64,000 nucleotides of DNA from Lewinellaceae bacterium (GTDB taxonomy: Bacteria; Bacteroidota; Bacteroidia; Chitinophagales; Saprospiraceae): contig JADJRC010000009.1 in the NCBI GenBank assembly GCA_016712415.1, forward strand, positions 219,948-283,947, written 5' to 3'. The translations under genes were made by a program, and so were the position numbers. Shown piece by piece: positions 1 to 7,157 of the stretch. The notes beneath the pieces were generated by a model. That model did no database searches, was not told where the DNA came from, and saw nothing but the letters and a program-made list of their open reading frames with translations. Position 1 is the stretch's first letter; each line of letters opens with the position of its first letter.

Positions 1-578
1 TTTGTACAAATCAATACTGGCGCAACGGGGTGGTGATTGCAGATGAGGACGACAACTCTGCCCTGATATTTGCAGATCCTTCTGACCGGAAAATATTTAT
101 TGAAGTGGCAGGGCCTGAAAAACGGCAAATGCTGTCTATCATCAGAAGGGAGTTTGAAATGATACACAAATCCATTTCAAAACTTAATGTCAGCAGAATG
201 ATCTCCGTTGATGAAACAGGCCGCCACCTTTGTAGTTATGACGACCTCCTGATTTATGAAAAAGCAGGTGAACAGGAGGTTTTTATACCATCACTTCGAA
301 AAAAAGTCAGCATTAAATCTTTGCTCGAAGGCGTTGAGATCAGAATCAATAAACATTTGATTAAACAGTTGATAATTGACGGTGAATTCAAGGATGCGCT
401 GCGCCAAATGGAAAAACTTGAAGACGGTAAGCACCAGGATATTTTACTTATGCTTGGGAAACTGAATCGTTATGACCGCGAAATCGGGTTGGGCCTGTTG
501 GACCGTAAAGACGTGGAAATTGATTATAACCGGCTTTGCCAACTGGCAATTCAGTTTTTGGATGAAATTCCAGGGTAG
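1..578 (+). CDS. Roc-COR family protein, C-terminal part with effector-associated-like tail (partial)
   Basis: The 5' part lies outside the window: the frame is open from base 3, before the first possible start (GTG at 30). The first visible residues, QYWRNGVVI, then acidic residues and DRKIFIEVAG, match the C-terminal half of a COR domain, the segment after a Roc GTPase in bacterial ROCO proteins. The segment RREFEMIHKSISKL fits the same domain. From about base 340 the protein becomes a short helical domain (LIKQLIIDGEFKDALRQMEKL, then LGKLNRYDREIGLGLL, ending in an LLDEIPG-like helix). This resembles effector-associated domain 11, a death-fold-like adaptor known from Bacteroidota NTPase conflict systems. 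Role as a signalling or defence switch is inferred. The GTPase and any leucine-rich repeats are not visible. Confidence 0.7.
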   Translation, partial: CTNQYWRNGVVIADEDDNSALIFADPSDRKIFIEVAGPEKRQMLSIIRREFEMIHKSISKLNVSRMISVDETGRHLCSYDDLLIYEKAGEQEVFIPSLRKKVSIKSLLEGVEIRINKHLIKQLIIDGEFKDALRQMEKLEDGKHQDILLMLGKLNRYDREIGLGLLDRKDVEIDYNRLCQLAIQFLDEIPG

Positions 579-612
579 TTCAATGAGCGCAGGTCCTGAC
601 AAAACTTAATCT

Positions 613-987
613 ATGCAACAAGTATTTGCCTTCTTCCTGGTCTTCCTTGGCGGCGGACTCGGGAGTGTCAGTCGGTTCGGCATTGTGCTGGCACTGCGCA
701 GCACGCAGGGCAGCAAGTTCCCCGTGGCCACCCTGTTGGCCAACGGTATCGCCTGTTTTGTGCTGGGCGTTGTTATGGCCCTGCATTTGAGCGGACAGAT
801 GACCGACCATCGGCGACTGCTGCTGGGTACCGGCTTTTGTGGCGGACTGAGTACCTTTTCGACGTTTATCGCCGAAAACTGGGGATTGTATGAAAGCGGA
901 CAAACCGGGCTGGTGCTCACCAACACAATCGCCAGTTTGGCGTTGTGTATGCTGTGCCTGATTCTGGGATATAAACTAACCCTCTGA
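613..987 (+). CDS. crcB: fluoride ion channel CrcB/FluC
   Basis: This 124-residue protein has the usual CrcB length and four predicted membrane helices. Family motifs are visible in order: GGGLGSVSRF near the N-terminus, FPVATLLAN before helix 2, and GFCGGLSTFSTF in helix 3. These segments hold the residues that line the fluoride pore. The protein works as a dual-topology dimer in the inner membrane and exports fluoride. It starts 35 bases after the preceding gene, and that gap is too short for a fluoride riboswitch. The next gene, an ATPase, starts 13 bases downstream, so the two could share a transcript, but no functional link is known. Confidence 0.93.
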   Translation: MQQVFAFFLVFLGGGLGSVSRFGIVLALRSTQGSKFPVATLLANGIACFVLGVVMALHLSGQMTDHRRLLLGTGFCGGLSTFSTFIAENWGLYESGQTGLVLTNTIASLALCMLCLILGYKLTL

Positions 988-1000
988 TCCGTTCTGCCGA

Positions 1001-2134
1001 ATGATGCCCGATACCATTATACGTCCGCACGCCGAATTTGCATATGCGCATGAACTGGAAGCGCTGGCTGCACACGACGACCGGCCGCGCCCGGCCAACT
1101 GGCGCCTTTCACCCTGGGCTGTCGTCACCTACCTGCTCGGTGGAAAAGCGGGGAAAACGGACATTGAGCCGAAATATTACGGCCAGCGCAGGCTCATCGA
1201 GATCGCTGTGGCCACACTGGCAACCGACCGGGCCTTGCTGCTGCTCGGCATACCCGGCACCGCCAAAACCTGGGTCAGCGAACACCTCGCCGCCGCCATC
1301 AGCGGCGACAGTACGCTGATGGTGCAGGGCACGGCAGGCACCAACGAGGAAAGCCTGCGCTATGGCTGGAACTACGCCCGCCTGCTTGCCGAAGGGCCTT
1401 CCGAGAAGGCGCTTGTGCCCAGCCCCGTCATGGAAGGCATGCGTCAGGGTAAACTCGTGCGCGTGGAAGAACTCACGCGCCTGCCCGCCGATGTGCAGGA
1501 TACGCTCATCACCCTCCTGTCGGAAAAAACGCTCCCTGTGCCCGAACTCAACACCGAGGTCCAGGCACGCCGGGGGTTCAACCTCATCGCCACCTCCAAC
1601 GACCGCGATAAGGGCGTCAACGAACTTTCCGCTGCCCTGCGCCGCCGGTTCAACACGGTTGTGTTGCCGTTACCCGCCACACTGGAAGAGGAGGTCACTA
1701 TTGTGCAAAACCGCGTTGCCGCTTTGGGGAAATCGCTCGAACTGCCACCTGAAGCGGCGCCCCTGCGCGAAATACAGCGCCTGGTGGCTATTTTTCGCGA
1801 ACTGCGCAACGGCAAAACTGAAGACGGCCGGGAAAAACTAAAAAGTCCGACGGCCACGCTCAGCACCGCCGAGCTGATCTCGGTCGTCCACCAGGGTCAA
1901 TCGCTGGCCGTACATTTCGGCGACGGCGAACTGCGCGCGCACGACCTGGCGGCGGGTATCACCGGCGCCGTTATCAAGGACACCGGTACCGACACCATCG
2001 TATGGCAGGAATACCTCGAAACGGTAATAAAAAAGCGGGAGGGCTGGCAAGACCTGTACCGGGCGTGTAAGGAATTGGGGAACGGCGGCGAAATGACGAA
2101 TGACGAAATGACGAATGACGAAATGACGAAATGA
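1001..2134 (+). CDS. MoxR-type AAA+ ATPase
   Basis: A 377-residue AAA+ protein of the MoxR/dynein-related type. Walker A is GIPGTAKT at residues 83-90. The Walker B position reads KLVRVEEL (151-158), with Glu where Asp is usual. Sensor 1 is the Asn of IATSN at about 200, and an arginine-finger-like RRRF follows at 214-217. Such ATPases usually act as chaperones with a von Willebrand A partner, and similar ones occur beside SWIM and DUF5682 genes. No partner is next to it here. The last 13 residues (MTNDEMTNDEMTK) are encoded by a TGACGAA microsatellite, so the natural C-terminus may have been lost or extended. ATG codons at 1001 and 1004 are both possible starts. Confidence 0.85.
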   Translation: MMPDTIIRPHAEFAYAHELEALAAHDDRPRPANWRLSPWAVVTYLLGGKAGKTDIEPKYYGQRRLIEIAVATLATDRALLLLGIPGTAKTWVSEHLAAAISGDSTLMVQGTAGTNEESLRYGWNYARLLAEGPSEKALVPSPVMEGMRQGKLVRVEELTRLPADVQDTLITLLSEKTLPVPELNTEVQARRGFNLIATSNDRDKGVNELSAALRRRFNTVVLPLPATLEEEVTIVQNRVAALGKSLELPPEAAPLREIQRLVAIFRELRNGKTEDGREKLKSPTATLSTAELISVVHQGQSLAVHFGDGELRAHDLAAGITGAVIKDTGTDTIVWQEYLETVIKKREGWQDLYRACKELGNGGEMTNDEMTNDEMTK

Positions 2135-2153
2135 CGAATGACGAAATGACGAC
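2092..2153. repeat. TGACGAA heptamer microsatellite
   Basis: Eight TGACGAA units start at 2094, 2101, 2109, 2116, 2124, 2132, 2139 and 2147 (the last ends in C), spaced 7 or 8 bases. The array encodes the C-terminus of the MoxR-type ATPase and runs to just before the next gene. A related TGATGAA array lies at 59894-59976. Unit-number changes would alter the ATPase tail or its reading frame. Confidence 0.95.
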
Positions 2154-2223
2154 ACTACCGACGAATGGCGATTTTTTCCAATATTCCCTACCTTTCGCAC
2201 CCATAAAAAATCTACTTGCCGCC

Positions 2224-3651
2224 ATGCTCAAGAATTGGTTTGTCGTTTTTTTGATCTCCGGTTGCTTTCTGAACGCCCATGCCGCTTTCGTTTCCGGTGT
2301 TTTTAAAAATGCTGCCCCAGGGAGCGTAGTTCAGATTTATGTACCCCATTATTATGTCGATGGACGCGCAGATACCTACTGGGCCGAGCTGGACGATCAA
2401 CTGCGGGTTTCCATTGAAGCGATAGTCCCCGAACCACAACTGGCCTTCCTGATCTGCAATGAGGAACGGCTGCCGGTTTTTCTGGAGCCGGTCGATACCC
2501 TGTATGTCAAAACGGATATGTTCCAGTTTCCGATGGCTGTTGCCTTCACCGGCCGGGGAGGGGCCAACAACCGCCTTTTGCTCCAGTATTTTCAGGAAAA
2601 CCCGCCTGATTTTAATGAAATGAACAACATCCGGTTCAAGATCGGGCAATGGTGGGCAGTTGTGGAGCAACTGATGAACGACCGGATGGAATCGCTGGGG
2701 CCGACCGAATTCAGGGATTATATGGACCGGCGCAAAACGGCTGCCTCCATGTTGCTCGACGATTTTTCCGGCAGGGCTCCGGCGGCACTTACCCCCGCTT
2801 TTTACGACTGGATGGCCGCAGAGATCGTTTACTACTGGGCTTATCACCTGTTGTTCTACGGCCAGGTGTATGGCAACCGCCACCAGGTGCAGCCCGAATT
2901 TTTCGATTTCCTCTCCGATGCAGCGCTCATCAGCGAATCGGTCGGCAACGACTGGTATCGCCTGTTCCTGCAGGCGCTGTTGGCCAGACAGCAGGCTGCC
3001 GCCGGGTCAACAGACAATTTTTATATCGGACAATACAACATGGCCGGAACGATGCTGAGCGGTAAATCGATGGCCTTTTTTCGCTCCGAAATGATCCGCC
3101 TGGCCTTTTCCGGCGACCGCTATCGCGAGATATTGCCCTATTACACCGACTTTTTGAAAACCAACGAATACACCGCCTACGATGCGAAGGTGACCGATCT
3201 GTACGAAAAAATCGCACGGGTATCGCCGGGTATTGCAGCGCCGGTATTCACGGGAGAAGACGCCGAGGGCAGGGTGCTGGCGCTGTCGCAGTTTCGCGGC
3301 AAAGTGGTTTACCTGAATTTTTGGGCAAGCTGGTGCAGCGCATGTCTCCTGAAGATGGACATGTTCAACGATTTTGCAGCCGAACTGAACCGGAGCGGTA
3401 TCGAGATTGTCAATATATCGATCGATGACAATCCGGCGGCCTGGCAACGGGCGCTTGCAGAACGGAACTTCAAGGGACACAACCTGCTGGCATCTTCAGG
3501 TCGCGAACGCAACATCGCCCAGAGTTACGGCGTTGAAGCCGTTCCACAGTATTTTATCGTTGGCAAAGACGGCACTTTCGCCGTGAAAGCCACGTCTAAC
3601 CAACCCGGCGATATCAATACGCAGTTGCTGAACCTTTCACGACAGCATTGA
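2224..3651 (+). CDS. secreted thioredoxin-like (TlpA/ResA-type) protein
   Basis: The start at 2224 is preferred over an in-frame ATG at 2131 because it gives a signal peptide (MLKNWFVVFLISGCFLNAHA) and avoids translating the microsatellite. The protein is 475 residues. The N-terminal three quarters are an all-periplasmic region I do not recognise. The C-terminal 140 residues are a thioredoxin fold with FWASWCSAC, where the CxxC cysteines are residues 371 and 374, followed by the cis-Pro segment EAVPQYFIV. TlpA/ResA-like proteins reduce disulfides in exported proteins, and many Bacteroidota versions have such an N-terminal extension. The next start codon lies 5 bases after its stop, so co-transcription with the TonB-domain gene is likely. 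Confidence 0.85.
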   Translation: MLKNWFVVFLISGCFLNAHAAFVSGVFKNAAPGSVVQIYVPHYYVDGRADTYWAELDDQLRVSIEAIVPEPQLAFLICNEERLPVFLEPVDTLYVKTDMFQFPMAVAFTGRGGANNRLLLQYFQENPPDFNEMNNIRFKIGQWWAVVEQLMNDRMESLGPTEFRDYMDRRKTAASMLLDDFSGRAPAALTPAFYDWMAAEIVYYWAYHLLFYGQVYGNRHQVQPEFFDFLSDAALISESVGNDWYRLFLQALLARQQAAAGSTDNFYIGQYNMAGTMLSGKSMAFFRSEMIRLAFSGDRYREILPYYTDFLKTNEYTAYDAKVTDLYEKIARVSPGIAAPVFTGEDAEGRVLALSQFRGKVVYLNFWASWCSACLLKMDMFNDFAAELNRSGIEIVNISIDDNPAAWQRALAERNFKGHNLLASSGRERNIAQSYGVEAVPQYFIVGKDGTFAVKATSNQPGDINTQLLNLSRQH

Positions 3652-3656
3652 AACCG

Positions 3657-4409
3657 ATGAATAAACTCTTGGCCATTCTGTTGCTCGGTATTGCCGGCGC
3701 AGCTTCCGCACAGCCCGACAGTTCGGGTGTCTGGACGCTCGTCGAACAGATGCCGCTTTTTCCCGGTTGTGAACACTTCGGCTCAACCGATCCGGCCAAA
3801 TATTCGTGCAGTGAAAAAGCCCTTGCCGCCTTTATCAGCGCTAACCTGCAATACCCCGATTCCGCGATCCGCGAAAATATTGAAGGACTTGTCGTCGTCA
3901 GTTTTGTCGTCGATGAAAAAGGCAATGTCGGCGATGTGCACCTGCTTCGCAATATTGGAGGGGGCTGCGGCGCCGCAGCAATAGCTGTCGTGCGGGCCAT
4001 GCCGGTATGGGAGCCTGCCGTGCATGAAGGCCGGAAGGTAGCGGTGCGACTAAACCTACCCGTAGAATTCGGGTTCAAGCGGCAGATAACAGATGAAGCC
4101 GGCCAGTTCTCCATACACTGGGGAAAACTGCATCTGGATGAAATTACACCGGCCGAAATAAGACAAAACCTCGATGAGCCCATCCTTGTCCGCGATGCAT
4201 TCGGCAACGTTTCAACAATACGCGAACTTGGCTTTTTGTTTGAAAAGGGCAAAAAAAGCGCTTCGGCAGAAGTGCAGGGCAACGAGCCGGACAAGAAAAT
4301 GAGAAAAATAGCCGAGCAGGCGGCGCCCGGCGGTACCTTTACCCTCAACGCCGTAATCCAGTATGGCAACAGCACCCTGCTGGTAAGCCGGACGTTCCAG
4401 GTAAAATGA
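3657..4409 (+). CDS. periplasmic TonB C-terminal domain protein
   Basis: A 250-residue protein with a signal peptide (MNKLLAILLLGIAGAASAQ). Residues 25-140 form a TonB C-terminal-like domain: a PLFPGCEH entry, then VVVSFVVDEKGNVGDVHLLR, then MPVWEPAVHEGRKVAVRLNLPVEF. Unlike classical TonB it has no N-terminal membrane anchor plus proline-rich linker, so it is probably a soluble or accessory periplasmic protein and not the energy transducer itself. The C-terminal 110 residues are unrecognised. A TTG codon at 3648 would lengthen it by three residues and overlap the upstream stop; ATG 3657 fits the signal peptide better. Its stop overlaps the next start (ATGA), indicating translational coupling to the GGGP synthase gene. 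Confidence 0.8.
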   Translation: MNKLLAILLLGIAGAASAQPDSSGVWTLVEQMPLFPGCEHFGSTDPAKYSCSEKALAAFISANLQYPDSAIRENIEGLVVVSFVVDEKGNVGDVHLLRNIGGGCGAAAIAVVRAMPVWEPAVHEGRKVAVRLNLPVEFGFKRQITDEAGQFSIHWGKLHLDEITPAEIRQNLDEPILVRDAFGNVSTIRELGFLFEKGKKSASAEVQGNEPDKKMRKIAEQAAPGGTFTLNAVIQYGNSTLLVSRTFQVK

Positions 4410-5194
4410 CGCACGATAAAGGCATATACGCCGGGCTGCTCGCGGCCAAAAAACATGGCGAGAAAAAGCTGGTTGTCCTGTTTGACCCCGACAAGTTGCG
4501 CCTGAAAAAAATGGAGCAAACGCTCGATCTCGCCGTCGAATGCGGCGTCGATTACTTTTTTATCGGCGGAAGTCTGGTGGTCAACAACATGCTCGACGGT
4601 TTGCTGGCGCAGATTCGCCAGCGCTGCCCTGTTCCGCTGATCCTGTTTCCGGGCAATTCCTTTCAACTCAGTTATCGCGCCGACGGCATCCTGTTTCTCT
4701 CGCTCATCAGCGGACGAAATCCGGAACTGCTTATCGGTCAGCACGTTATATCGGCGCCATTCCTGAAAATGTCGCCGCTGGAGATTATCAGCACCGGCTA
4801 TATGCTCGTCGACGGCGGGGTACAAACCTCCGTACAATACATGTCGAATACATACCCGATTCCGGCCCATAAAGACGATATCGCCGTATGTACCGCCCTC
4901 GCCGGCGAGCTACTGGGCCTCCGGATGCTGTACCTCGACGCGGGTTCGGGCGCCAAAACCCCCGTGTCGGAAAGTATGATCGAGGCAGTCAGCGGCGCCG
5001 TCAGTATTCCGCTTATTGTGGGCGGCGGTATCCGGACGCCGGAAAAGATAGCGGCCAACCTCCGCGCCGGCGCCGATCTGATCGTGGTTGGCAACGCCAT
5101 AGAACAGGATCCCGTGCTGATCCGGGAAATGGCGGCGGCGGTCAAAGATTTTCAACCTGTATCGGGGAACGATCGGGGCACTGTAAACGGTTAA
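4406..5194 (+). CDS. geranylgeranylglyceryl phosphate synthase family protein
   Basis: A 262-residue TIM-barrel of the GGGP/HepGP synthase (PcrB-like) family. Visible motifs are LVVLFDPDK near residue 25 (glycerol-1-phosphate side), FIGGS near 53, STGYMLVDGG near 130, YLDAGSGA near 175, VGGGIRTPEKI near 208 and ADLIVVGNAIE near 226. The enzyme joins a polyprenyl diphosphate to sn-glycerol-1-phosphate, the first step of archaeal-type ether lipids. Bacteroidota carry group II members, but their physiological product is less clear than in archaea. The gene is coupled to the upstream TonB-domain gene by a 4-base overlap and is followed 25 bases later by rsgA. I see no missing key motif. Confidence 0.88.
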   Translation: MTHDKGIYAGLLAAKKHGEKKLVVLFDPDKLRLKKMEQTLDLAVECGVDYFFIGGSLVVNNMLDGLLAQIRQRCPVPLILFPGNSFQLSYRADGILFLSLISGRNPELLIGQHVISAPFLKMSPLEIISTGYMLVDGGVQTSVQYMSNTYPIPAHKDDIAVCTALAGELLGLRMLYLDAGSGAKTPVSESMIEAVSGAVSIPLIVGGGIRTPEKIAANLRAGADLIVVGNAIEQDPVLIREMAAAVKDFQPVSGNDRGTVNG

Positions 5195-5219
5195 GCAATT
5201 TTTCCAGTAATTTATTCGA

Positions 5220-6185
5220 ATGTCCATTACACAAATGCAAACCGGAACTGTAATTAAGTCAACCGGCAGTTGGTACAACGTCCGCCTCGATGCTTCACAG
5301 GAAGTACTGCAGTGCCGGATCGTGGGAAAGTTTCGCCTCGACGATGCGCCGCTGACCAATCCGGTAGCCGTGGGCGACCGTGTAGAAGCAGAGCCGGAAT
5401 CTGCCGGCAAGGGGATGATCAAAAAGATACTGCCGCGCAGCAACTACGTGGTGCGGCAATCGCCGCGCCGCAAACACGACCTGCACCTCCTTGCCGCAAA
5501 CATCGATCAGGCCGTGCTGATCACGACCATTGTACAGCCCGACCTGAAGCCGGGCTTTATCGACCGTTTTCTCGTGATGACGGAGCGCGATGAAATACCC
5601 GTCACCATCATATTCAACAAATCCGATCTGTACGACGAGGCGGACATGGAGCGCTTCGAGGAGATGAAAGCCATTTACGGCGGTATCGGCTACGGCATAC
5701 TGCTTACTTCTGTGCCGGACAAGACCGGGCTGGAAACACTTAAAAATATCCTGAAGGACAAAACCACACTGATGAGCGGCCAGTCGGGTGTGGGCAAAAG
5801 CACCCTGGTGAATGCCATACAACCACAGTTGGAACTGCGCACCGGTGAGATCAGCGATTATTCCGGCAAAGGGCAGCACACTACGACCTTCGCTGAAATG
5901 TTTGAACTGGATTTTGGCGGCCGGCTCATCGACACACCGGGCATTAAAACGCTGGCATTCAACGATAAAGACAAGGCCAATATCGCCCATAGCTTCCGCG
6001 AATTTTTTGCGCTGTCCGAACACTGCAAGTTTGGCGGCGCCTGTTTGCACCGGGATGAGCCGGGTTGTGCCGTTCACGAGGCGCTGCGCCGGGGCGAAGT
6101 GAGCGAGCTCCGCTTTTCCAATTACCTGGCCCTGCTCGGCGAGGTGGAAGACCAGAACTACTGGGAACGGAGAAGAGACTTCTGA
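5220..6185 (+). CDS. rsgA: ribosome small subunit-dependent GTPase RsgA
   Basis: A 321-residue GTPase with the circularly permuted motif order typical of RsgA/YjeQ: an N-terminal OB-fold, G4 (FNKSDLYD) near residue 131, then G1 (GQSGVGKST) near 187, and G3 (DTPGIK) near 240. A C-terminal zinc knuckle follows (CKFGGACLHRDEPGC, with a His between the cysteines). RsgA checks maturation of the 30S subunit and releases late assembly factors. It starts 25 bases after the GGGP synthase gene, so it may be read from the same message. Length and motifs are intact, with no frameshift in this stretch. Confidence 0.96.
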   Translation: MSITQMQTGTVIKSTGSWYNVRLDASQEVLQCRIVGKFRLDDAPLTNPVAVGDRVEAEPESAGKGMIKKILPRSNYVVRQSPRRKHDLHLLAANIDQAVLITTIVQPDLKPGFIDRFLVMTERDEIPVTIIFNKSDLYDEADMERFEEMKAIYGGIGYGILLTSVPDKTGLETLKNILKDKTTLMSGQSGVGKSTLVNAIQPQLELRTGEISDYSGKGQHTTTFAEMFELDFGGRLIDTPGIKTLAFNDKDKANIAHSFREFFALSEHCKFGGACLHRDEPGCAVHEALRRGEVSELRFSNYLALLGEVEDQNYWERRRDF

Positions 6186-6349
6186 TTTGGCTACTTGGCG
6201 TTAAAGCCCGGACTTTGCAATTAAATTATACAACATACGTGGTAAGGAACCGTTATTTTGCCAACTTTGCCCTTCTTTTCCTAATCGTACGAAAAGAGGG
6301 GCTGTTTTTTTTGTATCTTTTCCGTGAACAAAATCCGATTACATAGTCA

Positions 6350-7054
6350 ATGAAAAAACTGCTTCTGCTTTTGCCTTTGGTTCTAGTCCTTAGCCTTGCC
6401 ACTGCCCAGCGTAACTCCTATTTCGAGGCCGGTTTTTTATTCGGGCTCACCAACTATTCCGGCGACGTTTCTGACGCTGCGATCGAAATCTCCGAAACAC
6501 AGCCCGGCTACGGGGTGTATTTCCGGTACCATTTTTCCCGGTATATTTCAGCAAAAGCCCACATTTACTCGGGGTCTATCGCCGGCGACGATGTCAACTC
6601 CAGGTCGCTGAAAGAAAGAAGTTTCCGTTTCTCTACGTCCATTCTCGAGTTTGGCACCGTGGTGGAATGGAAGGTGCTGGGCAGGGAACGCTACTCCAAC
6701 ACCGGTATCCACAATTTCTTTGTCACACCTTATGTTTTTGCCGGCCTCGGTTTGTCTGTTACCGATCCGAAAGCGGAGTATTACGGGACAATAGACAACA
6801 GGGAGAAATACCTGAAAACAGACCTGCCTGAAGACGGGCTGAACCATAATTTTCTTCTCGTGCCCATGGGCGTCGGCCTGCGTGCCGATATTCTGGATCG
6901 CCTGGTTCTCGGCTTGGAAGGCGGCTGGAGGCCGGTCTTTTCCGACGACCTCGACGGTATCAGAACCAACGGCAACCCCGGAAAGGGCGACTGGTACTAC
7001 TTTGCCGGCGTTACAGTATCTTTTATACTGAGCGACCCCAAGCGGAAACATTAA
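6350..7054 (+). CDS. DUF6089-like outer membrane beta-barrel protein
   Basis: A 234-residue protein with a signal peptide (MKKLLLLLPLVLVLSLATAQ). The rest alternates in the manner of an 8-10 strand barrel. The opening EAGFLFGLTNYSGDVS matches the DUF6089 family common in Bacteroidota, and it ends in a short beta strand (FAGVTVSFILSDP). It is probably in the outer membrane; the function is unknown. The 164 bases before it hold no gene. A weak TATCTTTT box at 6314-6321 could be a promoter -7 element, but I do not rely on it. Confidence 0.8.
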   Translation: MKKLLLLLPLVLVLSLATAQRNSYFEAGFLFGLTNYSGDVSDAAIEISETQPGYGVYFRYHFSRYISAKAHIYSGSIAGDDVNSRSLKERSFRFSTSILEFGTVVEWKVLGRERYSNTGIHNFFVTPYVFAGLGLSVTDPKAEYYGTIDNREKYLKTDLPEDGLNHNFLLVPMGVGLRADILDRLVLGLEGGWRPVFSDDLDGIRTNGNPGKGDWYYFAGVTVSFILSDPKRKH

Positions 7055-7085
7055 CTTCCGTTTGAGACGAGCCCAATACCTTTCC

Positions 7086-7141
7086 AGGCCTTTCGACTTT
7101 TGGCAGTTTTATACCTTTGACCGGCCAGTGTCGAAAGGCCT
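7086..7141. repeat. 12-bp perfect inverted repeat around a promoter box
   Basis: AGGCCTTTCGAC at 7086-7097 is the exact reverse complement of GTCGAAAGGCCT at 7130-7141, with 32 bases between. The right arm is followed by TTGTTTTTG, so it could end transcription of the upstream barrel gene. The arms also bracket a TACCTTTG box, so it could instead be an operator or control structure for the symporter gene. Confidence 0.7.
7112..7119 (+). promoter_or_regulatory. Bacteroidota promoter -7 box for the symporter gene
   Basis: TACCTTTG matches the Bacteroidota -7 consensus TAnnTTTG. No convincing -33 element sits at the right distance. It lies between the arms of a 12-bp inverted repeat and 38 bases before the symporter start. 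Confidence 0.5.
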
Positions 7142-7157
7142 TTGTTTTTGAGTACTT

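Noticed and set aside
579..612. Fluoride riboswitch before crcB
   Set aside because: The gap is only about 35 bases and lacks the riboswitch fold.
2131..2223. Start of the thioredoxin-like gene at 2131
   Set aside because: It would translate the microsatellite and place 31 residues before the signal peptide.
3614..4870. 418-residue minus-strand open frame opposite the TonB-domain and GGGP synthase genes
   Set aside because: The plus-strand genes here have clear families, and the antisense frame shows no domain.
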